NCBI GenBank assembly: GCA_904501775.1
Contig: CAJGCJ010000024.1
Span: 1-21,712, forward strand
Origin: an uncultured Bacteroidaceae bacterium
Lineage (GTDB): Bacteria; Bacteroidota; Bacteroidia; Bacteroidales; Bacteroidaceae
Length of the DNA stretch: 21,712 nt
Reading direction: 5' to 3'
The translations under genes were made by a program, and so were the position numbers. Of the stretch, positions 16,615 through 21,712 are shown one piece after another; within the stretch, counting starts at the first letter, position 1, and each line of letters starts with the position of its first letter. The notes beneath the pieces are model-generated. The model had not been told where the DNA came from. It saw only the letters and a program-made list of their open reading frames with translations, and did not search any database.

Positions 16615-16646
16615 CGAAGATACTCTTTTTAGTTGAAATATGCAAG
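16615..16646 (-). promoter_or_regulatory. Promoter of the ABC-F/M13/metA unit
   Basis: On the minus strand: CTTG (16646-16643), 20-nt spacer, TATCTTCG (16622-16615). Good -33/-7 spacing, and 26 bp upstream of the ABC-F start. The -33 box directly abuts the TTGACG inverted repeat at 16647, so a protein bound there could contact or block this promoter. Confidence 0.6.
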
Positions 16647-16661
16647 TTGACGTCTCGTCAA
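16647..16661. promoter_or_regulatory. Candidate operator: TTGACG-N3-CGTCAA (copy 1)
   Basis: A perfect 6-bp inverted repeat with a 3-bp centre in the divergent region between the ABC-F gene and the XRE module. Including two bases on the right, 16 of 17 bases match a second copy at 17348-17364. Just downstream lies GAAAC-N4-GTTTC (16663-16676). GTTGAC recurs at 16646, 16688 and 16711, the last covering the -33 box of the XRE promoter. Confidence 0.4.
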
Positions 16662-16711
16662 TGAAACAATAGTTTCGACCTACCGAAGTTGACAAAAAAT
16701 AATCCCTTATG

Positions 16712-16742
16712 TTGACTTAAAAATAAATAATCATTAACTTTG
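16712..16742 (+). promoter_or_regulatory. Promoter of the XRE leader/gene
   Basis: TTG (16712-16714), 20-nt spacer, TAACTTTG (16735-16742): a perfect -7 box at ideal spacing. Start is expected near 16749, where a 6-bp inverted repeat CGAATA-ATTA-TATTCG (16750-16765) would form at the very 5' end of the RNA. That leaves a leader of about 325 nt before the XRE start codon. Confidence 0.7.
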
Positions 16743-17073
16743 CGTCACTCGAATAATTATATTCGGAATATTTTTGGTGTATCAGTTAATGATACGTTGC
16801 AAAAGCGTTATGCTTATTTATCTCTAAAACGAAAATCGCCAAAATTTCGAAAGATAGGGTAGAACAGCATGATGCTCCTTGATGGTTGCATATACATGTC
16901 AACCATTCGGTTGGCATATATGTATATATGGCCGGCGTGGGGCGTTTATGGTTCATTTATCTTTCAGGGTGTTTGGCGATACCTCGTTTTAGAATGAATA
17001 GTGTACGGTCCTCACGCTTTTGTTATATATTTATCTTCTGTGTGGGGCGGCAGAATCCGGCATCGGTAGTGAA
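16743..17073 (+). promoter_or_regulatory. Long structured leader upstream of the XRE gene
   Basis: About 330 bases without a recognised gene, but not featureless. Seen in order: 5'-end inverted repeat 16750-16765; GTATCA-GTTAA-TGATAC (16779-16795); the palindromic AGCAT-G-ATGCT (16866-16876); and a strong hairpin with TGTCAACC (16897-16904) pairing GGTTGGCA (16909-16916) via one G-U, extended by an AT stem to 16890/16923. A 31-codon open frame (16994-17089) ends inside the XRE gene. This suggests post-transcriptional control, such as a cis-acting RNA or leader peptide, of the downstream gene. No known riboswitch class is recognised. Confidence 0.4.
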
Positions 17074-17089
17074 ATGGAACACCCACTGA
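16994..17089 (+). CDS. Possible leader peptide overlapping the XRE gene (uncertain)
   Basis: A 31-codon frame encoding a small basic, aromatic and Cys-containing peptide (starts MNSVRSSRFCYIFIF, ends VVKWNTH). Its last 16 bases overlap the ATG of the XRE gene at 17074 in another frame, the arrangement expected for translational coupling. The same frame is open further upstream to an ATG at 16886. There is no homology I can cite. It may equally be a chance frame in a structured leader. Confidence 0.22.
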   Translation: MNSVRSSRFCYIFIFCVGRQNPASVVKWNTH

Positions 17090-17418
17090 AGGATATTTAT
17101 ATAGGCAGAATAATACAAGCGAAAGTCGATGAAAAAGGCATTTCGTATTCCGAATTTGCACGTCGTATAAATTGTGCACGTTCCTCCTTATATAATATAT
17201 TCAATAGCAAAAGTATAGATGTAGAGCGACTATTGCTAATCTCGGAAGCTCTTAATTACAATTTTATAGAAGAGGTCTATTTAAAGGAATATAGGGCATC
17301 TGTCTCAGAAACTGCATGTATTCAATTGCCATTGATAAATGGGAAAATTGACGTTTCGTCAATGCCCAAAGAGATTCTTCTTATCTTGAATAGAGCAATT
17401 GAAGAGGAGTTGTTATGA
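17074..17418 (+). CDS. Small XRE/Cro-like helix-turn-helix protein
   Basis: A 114-residue predicted DNA-binding protein. A five-helix XRE-like HTH domain fills residues about 8-68: DIYIGRIIQAKVDEKGISYS, then EFARRINCARSSLYNIFNSKSID as the helix-turn-helix, then VERLLLISEALNYNF. The C-terminal tail (70-114) includes PLINGKIDVSSMPKEILLIL. Start: the frame is open to 17020, but the extra 18 residues (LYIYLLCGAAESG) are unlike the family, so MEHPLKDIYIG at 17074 is chosen. It lies behind a long leader and 110 bp before a lipoprotein gene on the same strand. The likely role is local transcription control, possibly of the lipoprotein and of itself; this is inference. An inverted repeat matching the upstream candidate operator lies within codons 92-97. 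Confidence 0.78.
   Translation: MEHPLKDIYIGRIIQAKVDEKGISYSEFARRINCARSSLYNIFNSKSIDVERLLLISEALNYNFIEEVYLKEYRASVSETACIQLPLINGKIDVSSMPKEILLILNRAIEEELL
17348..17362. repeat. TTGACG-N3-CGTCAA (copy 2), inside the XRE gene
   Basis: Same inverted repeat as at 16647, differing at one base in the centre (TTT for TCT), with the following TG also shared. Here it encodes Ile-Asp-Val-Ser-Ser of the XRE protein's C-terminal tail. Copy 1, read in the corresponding frame, gives Val-Asp-Val-Ser-Ser-Met, so it could also be a relic of a duplicated gene end. Confidence 0.5.
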
Positions 17419-17429
17419 TATATGTGTCC

Positions 17430-17471
17430 TGCTTTCTGACAAATATGTCTGCTTTTTCGACATATCTTGTC
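17430..17471 (+). promoter_or_regulatory. Tandem and inverted repeats ahead of the lipoprotein promoter
   Basis: Two near-copies about 20 bp apart begin TGCTTTCTGACA (17430) and TGCTTTTTCGACA (17450). They also form an imperfect inverted repeat, 17438-17449 with 17459-17471 (one extra base), around a 9-nt loop. Position between the XRE stop and the lipoprotein -7 box suits an operator; as RNA it could act as a weak terminator of the XRE transcript. Confidence 0.4.
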
Positions 17472-17473
17472 TC

Positions 17474-17501
17474 TTGAATAATAGCCTTGGCGCTATATTT
17501 G
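17474..17501 (+). promoter_or_regulatory. Putative promoter of the DUF4595-like lipoprotein
   Basis: Perfect -7 box TATATTTG (17494-17501) followed by CA, 27 bp before the start codon. The nearest -33 candidate, TTG at 17474-17476, leaves a spacer of only 17 nt, shorter than usual. Confidence 0.5.
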
Positions 17502-17528
17502 CAAAAATAACCATATAAAATATTAGAG

Positions 17529-18611
17529 ATGAAACGTATTTTAAGATTTTTGCCAATGTTGGCAGTTGTGTTTGGTGTTGCAGTTGCAATCTCATCATGT
17601 AGTGATGATGATAAAGAGGAATTTTTTGATACTCCGATAACACCGGGAGTAATTGGGGGTGGAGAGACTGGTGATAGCATAAATCCCACGGTGAAAGGCC
17701 TTCGCCTGTCGTCGATAGAGTATGGTTATGGAAACATGAGATTCAGGTATGATGACAATGGTAACTTGTTGATGTATACCGGTATAGACAGTGGTTGGCT
17801 GTATAATGTAAGTTATAATCCGTTTGAAATAGAATGTCAAACAGAAGGGGACAAAGTTCATCTTTATAATGTAAAATTTACAAAAGAGGGATATATAAAG
17901 GGTTTTACAGTACGTACTTGTGACGTGGAAGAAGATTATAATTATAATTATGAAGATGTTATTAATTGTGAATTCATTTATAAAAATGAGCAACTTGTAA
18001 AAATAGTAGCAGGTGGTTCATGGAGCGAGAATGATATTACTGCCGATATTAAAGGAAACATGATTCTTACATGGATTAATGGCAATATAGAATCAGTAAA
18101 AGATGAGACTGTATCAGTTGTAGGTGATTCCTATAAATCTGTATCCTCGATGGTAAGAACAATAGAGTATGATGATACGCCAAATTACAGTAAACAGTTC
18201 ACTCCGGGCATGGATATTTTGGATACTGATTATATGTCTCCTTTAATGTATCTTGGATTCTTTGGAAAGCCTTGTGATAAGTTGCCTTCGATTGTAAACG
18301 TAAGTCATATCTTTGATGAAGCGTATGGAACAGAATCTTTTAAGACGGAAGATAAAGAGAAACACTCCTACGAGTATGAGTTTAACGAGGATAATACTTT
18401 GTATTGTGTTTATGATGAATACAGTAGAAACGAAAAGGAGTGGGAGAACGGAGTATTGATTTATGATGATAGTGATTGGAATTATTACACACATGTACAG
18501 AACTATTATTATCATTATTCCGAGGCGGCTGCTGAAGCAGCAGCTGAACGCTGTGCAAAGTCAGATGTAAAGAGAAACCACAGAAAAGGGTTGTTTGGTA
18601 TAAGAAGATAA
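17529..18611 (+). CDS. Surface-type lipoprotein, DUF4595-like, unknown function
   Basis: A 360-residue lipoprotein. The signal peptide MKRILRFLPMLAVVFGVAVA leads to a lipobox ISSC with C24, followed at once by SDDDKEE. This acidic run after the lipid-modified Cys is the type linked to outer-surface export in Bacteroidetes. After a Gly/Pro-rich linker (35-55), residues from about 58 (GLRLSSIEYGYGNMRFRYDD-NGNL) onward show alternating short strands with YDDNG-type turns resembling DUF4595 domains. The C-terminal region is Tyr-rich (NYYYHYS), then has a repeated EAAA motif (E332-R341) and a basic tail. Composition is AT-rich and Tyr/Asp/Asn-heavy compared with its neighbours, suggesting accessory or transferred DNA. 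It follows the XRE gene and has its own -7 box. No enzymatic function can be assigned. Confidence 0.72.
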   Translation: MKRILRFLPMLAVVFGVAVAISSCSDDDKEEFFDTPITPGVIGGGETGDSINPTVKGLRLSSIEYGYGNMRFRYDDNGNLLMYTGIDSGWLYNVSYNPFEIECQTEGDKVHLYNVKFTKEGYIKGFTVRTCDVEEDYNYNYEDVINCEFIYKNEQLVKIVAGGSWSENDITADIKGNMILTWINGNIESVKDETVSVVGDSYKSVSSMVRTIEYDDTPNYSKQFTPGMDILDTDYMSPLMYLGFFGKPCDKLPSIVNVSHIFDEAYGTESFKTEDKEKHSYEYEFNEDNTLYCVYDEYSRNEKEWENGVLIYDDSDWNYYTHVQNYYYHYSEAAAEAAAERCAKSDVKRNHRKGLFGIRR

Positions 18612-18625
18612 AAAAAGAACAACTA

Positions 18626-18677
18626 TCAATAAACATGCGGCAAAGTGTTTAATTATACTTTGCCGCATGTTTATTGA
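18626..18677 (+). terminator. Intrinsic terminator after the lipoprotein gene
   Basis: Perfect 21-bp inverted repeat (18626-18646 with 18657-18677) around a 10-nt AT-rich loop, 14 bp after the lipoprotein stop codon. The GC-rich core and AT-rich base are typical of terminators in this window. Confidence 0.85.
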
Positions 18678-18737
18678 AAGTCTCAAGATAATTATAATCC
18701 TCTTTCATCAGTTATCGTTAATGTTTAAAAAAATGAC

Positions 18738-18745
18738 TATCTTCG
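18738..18745 (+). promoter_or_regulatory. Putative -7 box of the one-TM protein gene
   Basis: TATCTTCG (7/8 match to TAnnTTTG), 32 bp before the start codon. The -33 position is weak (TTA with a 17-nt spacer). Confidence 0.4.
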
Positions 18746-18777
18746 CGCAGAATTAATGAAATCAAGACGTTTGAAAA

Positions 18778-19176
18778 ATGGGTATTACTAAGGCTAAAGA
18801 TGCTAATTTGAGATTCCTGTTCGGCAGTGTGTTTTTCTTTTTCATCCTGCTGATGATGATAGTGCTGTTTGCCTATTTCACTCTTCAACAGTCGTGGGGC
18901 AAGGATGCGATTAAGGAGAGTTATACAATCTCTTTCTCGAAACAGTTCGAGGGTGCATGCTATGACTTGTATCTGAATGACAGTCTGTTGTATGTGGGAA
19001 GTCCTGTATCTTCTGACACATCGATTGTGGTGTCGCGCACTGCACAGGAGAATGCGTTGATTGTTGTTGATAAGAAGAGTGACGATGCGGCTATCCTGCA
19101 AGTAAAGGAGTCGGGTATGATTCTTATCTGTTATGGCAAGGATGGCGATATAGTAGCCGAGACAATCGGGAAATAA
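18778..19176 (+). CDS. Small single-pass membrane protein of unknown function
   Basis: A 132-residue protein. A short basic N-terminus is followed by one strong membrane helix at about residues 12-36 (FLFGSVFFFFILLMMIVLF), then a roughly 95-residue soluble domain predicted outside the cytoplasm. That domain has alternating hydrophobic strands (CYDLYLNDSLLYVG, ENALIVVDKK, GMILICYGKDGDIVAETIG) suggesting a small beta-rich fold. There is no lipobox. I do not recognise the family. It has its own -7 box and a terminator, and it converges on the S41 protease gene, so context gives no functional clue. Codon use is ordinary for the window, and the intact frame between promoter and terminator supports a real gene. 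Confidence 0.7.
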   Translation: MGITKAKDANLRFLFGSVFFFFILLMMIVLFAYFTLQQSWGKDAIKESYTISFSKQFEGACYDLYLNDSLLYVGSPVSSDTSIVVSRTAQENALIVVDKKSDDAAILQVKESGMILICYGKDGDIVAETIGK

Positions 19177-19206
19177 CATCCTTATAGCCACTCCCTATAC
19201 GGAATA

Positions 19207-19236
19207 AACAGTCACCGACTGATGTCGGTGACTGTT
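19207..19236. terminator. Bidirectional terminator between the one-TM protein and S41 protease genes
   Basis: Perfect 13-bp inverted repeat (19207-19219 with 19224-19236) around a TGAT loop, between two convergent genes. Confidence 0.8.
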
Positions 19237-19268
19237 CTGTGTCTATTTATATCTGTTTTTACAGAGTG

Positions 19269-20951
19269 TTAATCTGCTTTTGTTACAGCCTTCTTTTGTG
19301 GAGATAATATCTCTTTGTATCGTTCCATATTCTCCAATATTCTGAAGCTCTCCTCAAGGTCGGTATCGTCGCGCAGGTTGTATATTATTTCACCCTTCTG
19401 TCCGTAGTACCGTTTAACAATTTCATCGCTTATAAGCTGTTTGACATGCTTTGAGAAGTGTGTGAGCGCATGGTCAAGGTTGTGCTGCAGTTTCTTCTCG
19501 AGTGATGCTATATCCTCTTTTGTAATATCGGCATACCCCTCGAACTCTATCATCTCCTTCAGTTCCTTCAGTATCTTGCCGCTCTGCATGTCATAGTTGA
19601 ACCCGCTCTCCTTGAGCATCTTGGTAAATTGGGCGTACGACTCGTCGTCAAGTTCGAAAGTCTCGGCAGGAGCTATCTTTTCGTGTTTCAGCTTATATTC
19701 TGTTGCAAAGTCGAACACAGTCATATCTTGAATAAGATAGTACAGCAATGTGCTTAGTTCCTCGCCTTTGGGCTGCAGGTCGGGACGTATGCCACCGCCG
19801 TCGCGTACCTCTCGGCCTGCAGCGGTGTAGAATACGTTGGTGAGGCTGTCGGGGATGCGTTGTGCACGTCCGTCCTCTTGGCGGTGGCTGTAGTCGAGGG
19901 CCTGTACACAGCGTCCGCTGGGGATATAATACTTGGCTGTTGTGAGCTTAAGATAGCCGTTGCCGGGCAATGTGCGTGTGCTCTGTACAAGGCCTTTGCC
20001 GAATGTCCGTGAACCGACAACTACTGCGCGGTCGAAGTCCTGCAGTGAGCCGGCAAGAATCTCGGAAGCCGATGCTGTCTGTCCGTTGACAAGTATTATG
20101 AGCGGTGACTCTGTGTCTATAGGCTCGCGGCTTGTCTTGTATTCTTCGTTTGATTTTTTTGTCTTGCCTTTTGTTGTGACAATGGTCTTGCCTTTAGGAA
20201 CAAAAAGATTGACAATGTTTACCGATTCCTGCAGTGAACCGCCTCCGTTGCTGCGCAGGTCTATTATGAAACTTTTTGCTCCCTGGCCTTTAAGGTCTAT
20301 TATTGCCCGGCGCATATCCTTTGAGCAGTTCTCGGTGAAGGTGCTGAGCTGGATGTAGCCTATGCTGTCTTTCAGTATTCCGTAGTAGGGTATTGGCGGC
20401 AGTGCAATGCTTGCGCGTTCAATGTTCACTGTGATGGGTTTCTTTACTCCGGGGCGCTCGACCTTTACCGTCAGCTTGGTTCCGGGCTCGCCTCGCAGCA
20501 TGTTGCTGGCGCTGTCGCTGCTCATTCCATGTATGTCAATTCCGTTTATGCTCAATATGGCATCGCCTATCCTGAGACCAGCCTTTGCTGCCGGCATATT
20601 GTCATAGGGGTCGGTGATGACAGTGGTGTTCTTGCCGGTGTGAAAACGTATAGCCGAACCGATGCCTGCATATTTGCCGGTTATCATTATCTTAAGTTCA
20701 TCGGCCTCTTTTTCGGGGTAGTATACAGTGTAGGGGTCGAGTCCCGAGAGCATTGCATTTATTCCCCCTTCAATCATCTTTTGGGGCATGATGGAGTCGA
20801 CATAAAACAGGTCGAGCTCTTTTATTATAGAGTTGAATATACTCAGTTGTTGCGATAGCTGGAATTTATGCCTGTCCTTGTTGAATGCAAAAATTGCAAG
20901 GATGGTGAATAGAGCTATGGGAATTGTTATGAACAGATATCTTTTGCGCAT
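19269..20951 (-). CDS. S41-family C-terminal processing peptidase (CtpA-like)
   Basis: A 560-residue periplasmic serine protease of the Prc/CtpA family, which trims C-termini of secreted or lipoproteins. An N-terminal uncleaved signal or membrane anchor (residues 5-23, IPIALFTILAIFAF) precedes a helical region with GGINAMLSGLDPYTVYY. A PDZ domain spans about 88-180 (GIGSAIRF, AAKAGLRIGDAILSINGIDI). The S41 core follows, with DLRSNGGGSL at 231-240 and the catalytic Ser-Lys dyad S294 (QTASASEILAG) and K319 (RTFGKGLVQ), exactly 25 residues apart as in the family. The C-terminal 130 residues are helical and charged. The gene is monocistronic and divergent from the tRNA-Asn pair. Length and motifs are normal for Bacteroidales. 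Confidence 0.94.
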   Translation of the reverse strand: MRKRYLFITIPIALFTILAIFAFNKDRHKFQLSQQLSIFNSIIKELDLFYVDSIMPQKMIEGGINAMLSGLDPYTVYYPEKEADELKIMITGKYAGIGSAIRFHTGKNTTVITDPYDNMPAAKAGLRIGDAILSINGIDIHGMSSDSASNMLRGEPGTKLTVKVERPGVKKPITVNIERASIALPPIPYYGILKDSIGYIQLSTFTENCSKDMRRAIIDLKGQGAKSFIIDLRSNGGGSLQESVNIVNLFVPKGKTIVTTKGKTKKSNEEYKTSREPIDTESPLIILVNGQTASASEILAGSLQDFDRAVVVGSRTFGKGLVQSTRTLPGNGYLKLTTAKYYIPSGRCVQALDYSHRQEDGRAQRIPDSLTNVFYTAAGREVRDGGGIRPDLQPKGEELSTLLYYLIQDMTVFDFATEYKLKHEKIAPAETFELDDESYAQFTKMLKESGFNYDMQSGKILKELKEMIEFEGYADITKEDIASLEKKLQHNLDHALTHFSKHVKQLISDEIVKRYYGQKGEIIYNLRDDTDLEESFRILENMERYKEILSPQKKAVTKAD

Positions 20952-20978
20952 ATTCTTTTAATGAAATGTTTTATTCTG

Positions 20979-20986
20979 CGAAGATA
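20979..20986 (-). promoter_or_regulatory. Putative -7 box of the S41 protease gene
   Basis: TATCTTCG on the minus strand followed by CAGAA, 27 bp upstream of the start codon. No convincing -33 box at 19-21 nt. Confidence 0.4.
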
Positions 20987-21067
20987 CGTTTTTACTGCTT
21001 TATTGTGGGTAATTATGTTGTTATTTTAATGTAAAAATCTGTTTTTTTTACTTATTGGGCCACTATA

Positions 21068-21094
21068 TTGCGCTTTTTGCAAAAAAAAGCGCAA
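21068..21094. repeat. Inverted repeat upstream of the tRNA promoter
   Basis: Perfect 11-bp arms (21068-21078 and 21084-21094) of the form TTGCGCTTTTT / AAAAAGCGCAA with a 5-nt centre. It ends 4 bp before the -33 box of the tRNA-Asn promoter. No gene ends nearby, so a terminator role is unlikely; a regulator-binding site or bent-DNA element is possible. Confidence 0.5.
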
Positions 21095-21098
21095 AACA

Positions 21099-21130
21099 TT
21101 TGCAAGGTTGAAAAACTTGTGCTACTTTTG
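21099..21130 (+). promoter_or_regulatory. tRNA-Asn promoter
   Basis: TTTG (21099-21102), 20-nt spacer, TACTTTTG (21123-21130), a full match to the Bacteroidetes consensus. It lies 27 bp before the first tRNA gene, with a GTGC-rich boundary in the spacer. Confidence 0.75.
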
Positions 21131-21157
21131 CATCGTCAAACGAGAAACGCTTGAAAT

Positions 21158-21231
21158 TCTTCAGTAGCTCAGTCGGTTAGAGCACCTGACTGTTAATCAG
21201 GGGGTCGTAGGTTCAAGTCCTACCTGAAGAG
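21158..21231 (+). tRNA. tRNA-Asn (GTT), copy 1
   Basis: A 74-nt cloverleaf: acceptor stem TCTTCAG/CTGAAGA with G discriminator; D-arm TAGCTCAGTCGGTTAGAGC; anticodon stem CCTGA/TCAGG with loop CTGTTAA giving anticodon GTT (21192-21194); T-arm with GTTCAAGTC. The 3' CCA is not encoded (GCAAA follows). It is identical to the second copy 136 bp downstream, including about 3 bp before and 7 bp after the gene, so the pair arose by recent tandem duplication or is kept identical by conversion. Confidence 0.96.
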
Positions 21232-21293
21232 CAAAGCGACGGTTGCCAAAAAGGTAATTGCTTATTTTTAGTAGAGCGTTTTTCCTGACAAAT

Positions 21294-21367
21294 TCTTCAG
21301 TAGCTCAGTCGGTTAGAGCACCTGACTGTTAATCAGGGGGTCGTAGGTTCAAGTCCTACCTGAAGAG
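21294..21367 (+). tRNA. tRNA-Asn (GTT), copy 2
   Basis: Base-for-base identical to copy 1, anticodon GTT at 21328-21330. No promoter-like sequence is obvious in the 62-bp spacer, and a terminator follows only after this copy, so both tRNAs are probably processed from one transcript started at 21130. Confidence 0.96.
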
Positions 21368-21368
21368 C

Positions 21369-21402
21369 AAAGCGAGTAACAAATGTTTCTCGCTTTTTTT
21401 TT
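21369..21402 (+). terminator. Intrinsic terminator of the tRNA-Asn pair
   Basis: Stem AAAGCGAG/CTCGCTTT (21369-21376 with 21389-21396), loop containing a further 3-bp pairing, followed by a run of nine T's (21394-21402). This is the only terminator in the window with a classic long U-tract. The bases 21403-21432 that follow show nothing recognisable. Confidence 0.88.
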
Positions 21403-21432
21403 GTCTTAATGCCCCTAATCCGGCCTCGTCTG

Positions 21433-21712
21433 CTTACCTGTAAGGCAAGCTGTATGGTATGTGGAGGGTTCTGTCAATCCATAAAGGTAAGTCTGTACAT
21501 CTGCAAAAGTTTTGGGGTGCTATATAAATGTTATTTTTCGGAAATAGTGTATAACATATAAGCAGCACTGCTCGCGGTGCTGCTTATATGTTATACACTA
21601 TTTCCGAAAAATAACATTTATATAGCACCCCAAAACTTTTGCAGATGTACAGACTTACCTTTATGGATTGACAGAACCCTCCACATACCATACAGCTTGC
21701 CTTACAGGTAAG
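21433..21712. repeat. Perfect 136-bp-arm inverted repeat at the window end
   Basis: Arms 21433-21568 and 21577-21712 are exact reverse complements with an 8-bp centre (TGCTCGCG), making a 280-bp near-perfect palindrome. The right arm ends exactly at the last base, so the true outer limit is not seen. The arm contains no recognisable gene, tRNA or insertion-sequence end, and no long open frame. It could be a natural palindrome, but a fold-back artefact at a contig end is at least as likely. Confidence 0.9.

Noticed and set aside
17430..17471. CRISPR-like direct repeats
   Set aside because: Only two imperfect copies about 20 bp apart with no unique spacers between; no cas gene is in the window.
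21433..21712. Inverted repeat as the terminal repeats of an insertion sequence
   Set aside because: The arms are separated by only 8 bp, leaving no room for a transposase, and no target-site duplication can be seen at the left side.

Overview
The window reads as a core chromosomal stretch of a Bacteroidales bacterium (Bacteroides/Prevotella-like; genus not assignable by eye). The support is the gene set: fused aspartokinase-homoserine dehydrogenase, MetA, an M13 peptidase lipoprotein, a GH20 hexosaminidase lipoprotein, an S41 C-terminal peptidase, and an SSC-SDDD-type lipoprotein. Promoters fit the Bacteroidetes pattern (-33 TTTG/TTG, about 20 nt, -7 TAnnTTTG), and there are no obvious Shine-Dalgarno sequences.

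Layout. Bases 1-1378 hold the 3' end of a periplasmic binding protein and an overlapping FecCD/BtuC-type permease (+), closed by a strong hairpin at 1386-1427. thrA (3867-1429, -) converges on that hairpin. radA and a COG2509-like FAD oxidoreductase (4106-7092, +) form an operon that ends at a 23-bp hairpin shared with a convergent GNAT acetyltransferase (7689-7171, -). manA (-) and a GH20 hexosaminidase lipoprotein (-) follow. A lone ECF-type sigma factor (11182-11679, +) shares a TTAA stop overlap with metA. metA is the last gene of a probable minus-strand operon: ABC-F ATPase, M13 peptidase, metA (16589 to 11676).

Bases 16590-18611 look like an accessory module. An intergenic/leader region of about 480 bp carries a very good promoter, several inverted repeats and a possible 31-codon leader ORF. 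It precedes a small XRE-like HTH gene and an AT-rich, probably surface-exposed DUF4595-like lipoprotein. After a terminator come a one-TM protein of unknown function (+) and a convergent S41/CtpA-type protease (20951-19269, -). Two identical tRNA-Asn(GTT) genes follow behind a consensus promoter and end at a U-tract terminator. The window ends inside a perfect inverted repeat with 136-bp arms around an 8-bp centre (21433-21712). It reaches exactly the last base, so it is either a large natural cruciform or a fold-back artefact at a contig end.

Metabolic links: ThrA makes homoserine, and MetA acylates it for methionine synthesis; the residue at the specificity position predicts acetyl-CoA use. 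Hexosaminidase and ManA fit glycan foraging and sugar-phosphate metabolism. The best candidate for something undescribed is the leader/XRE/lipoprotein module with its twin TTGACG-N3-CGTCAA sites.
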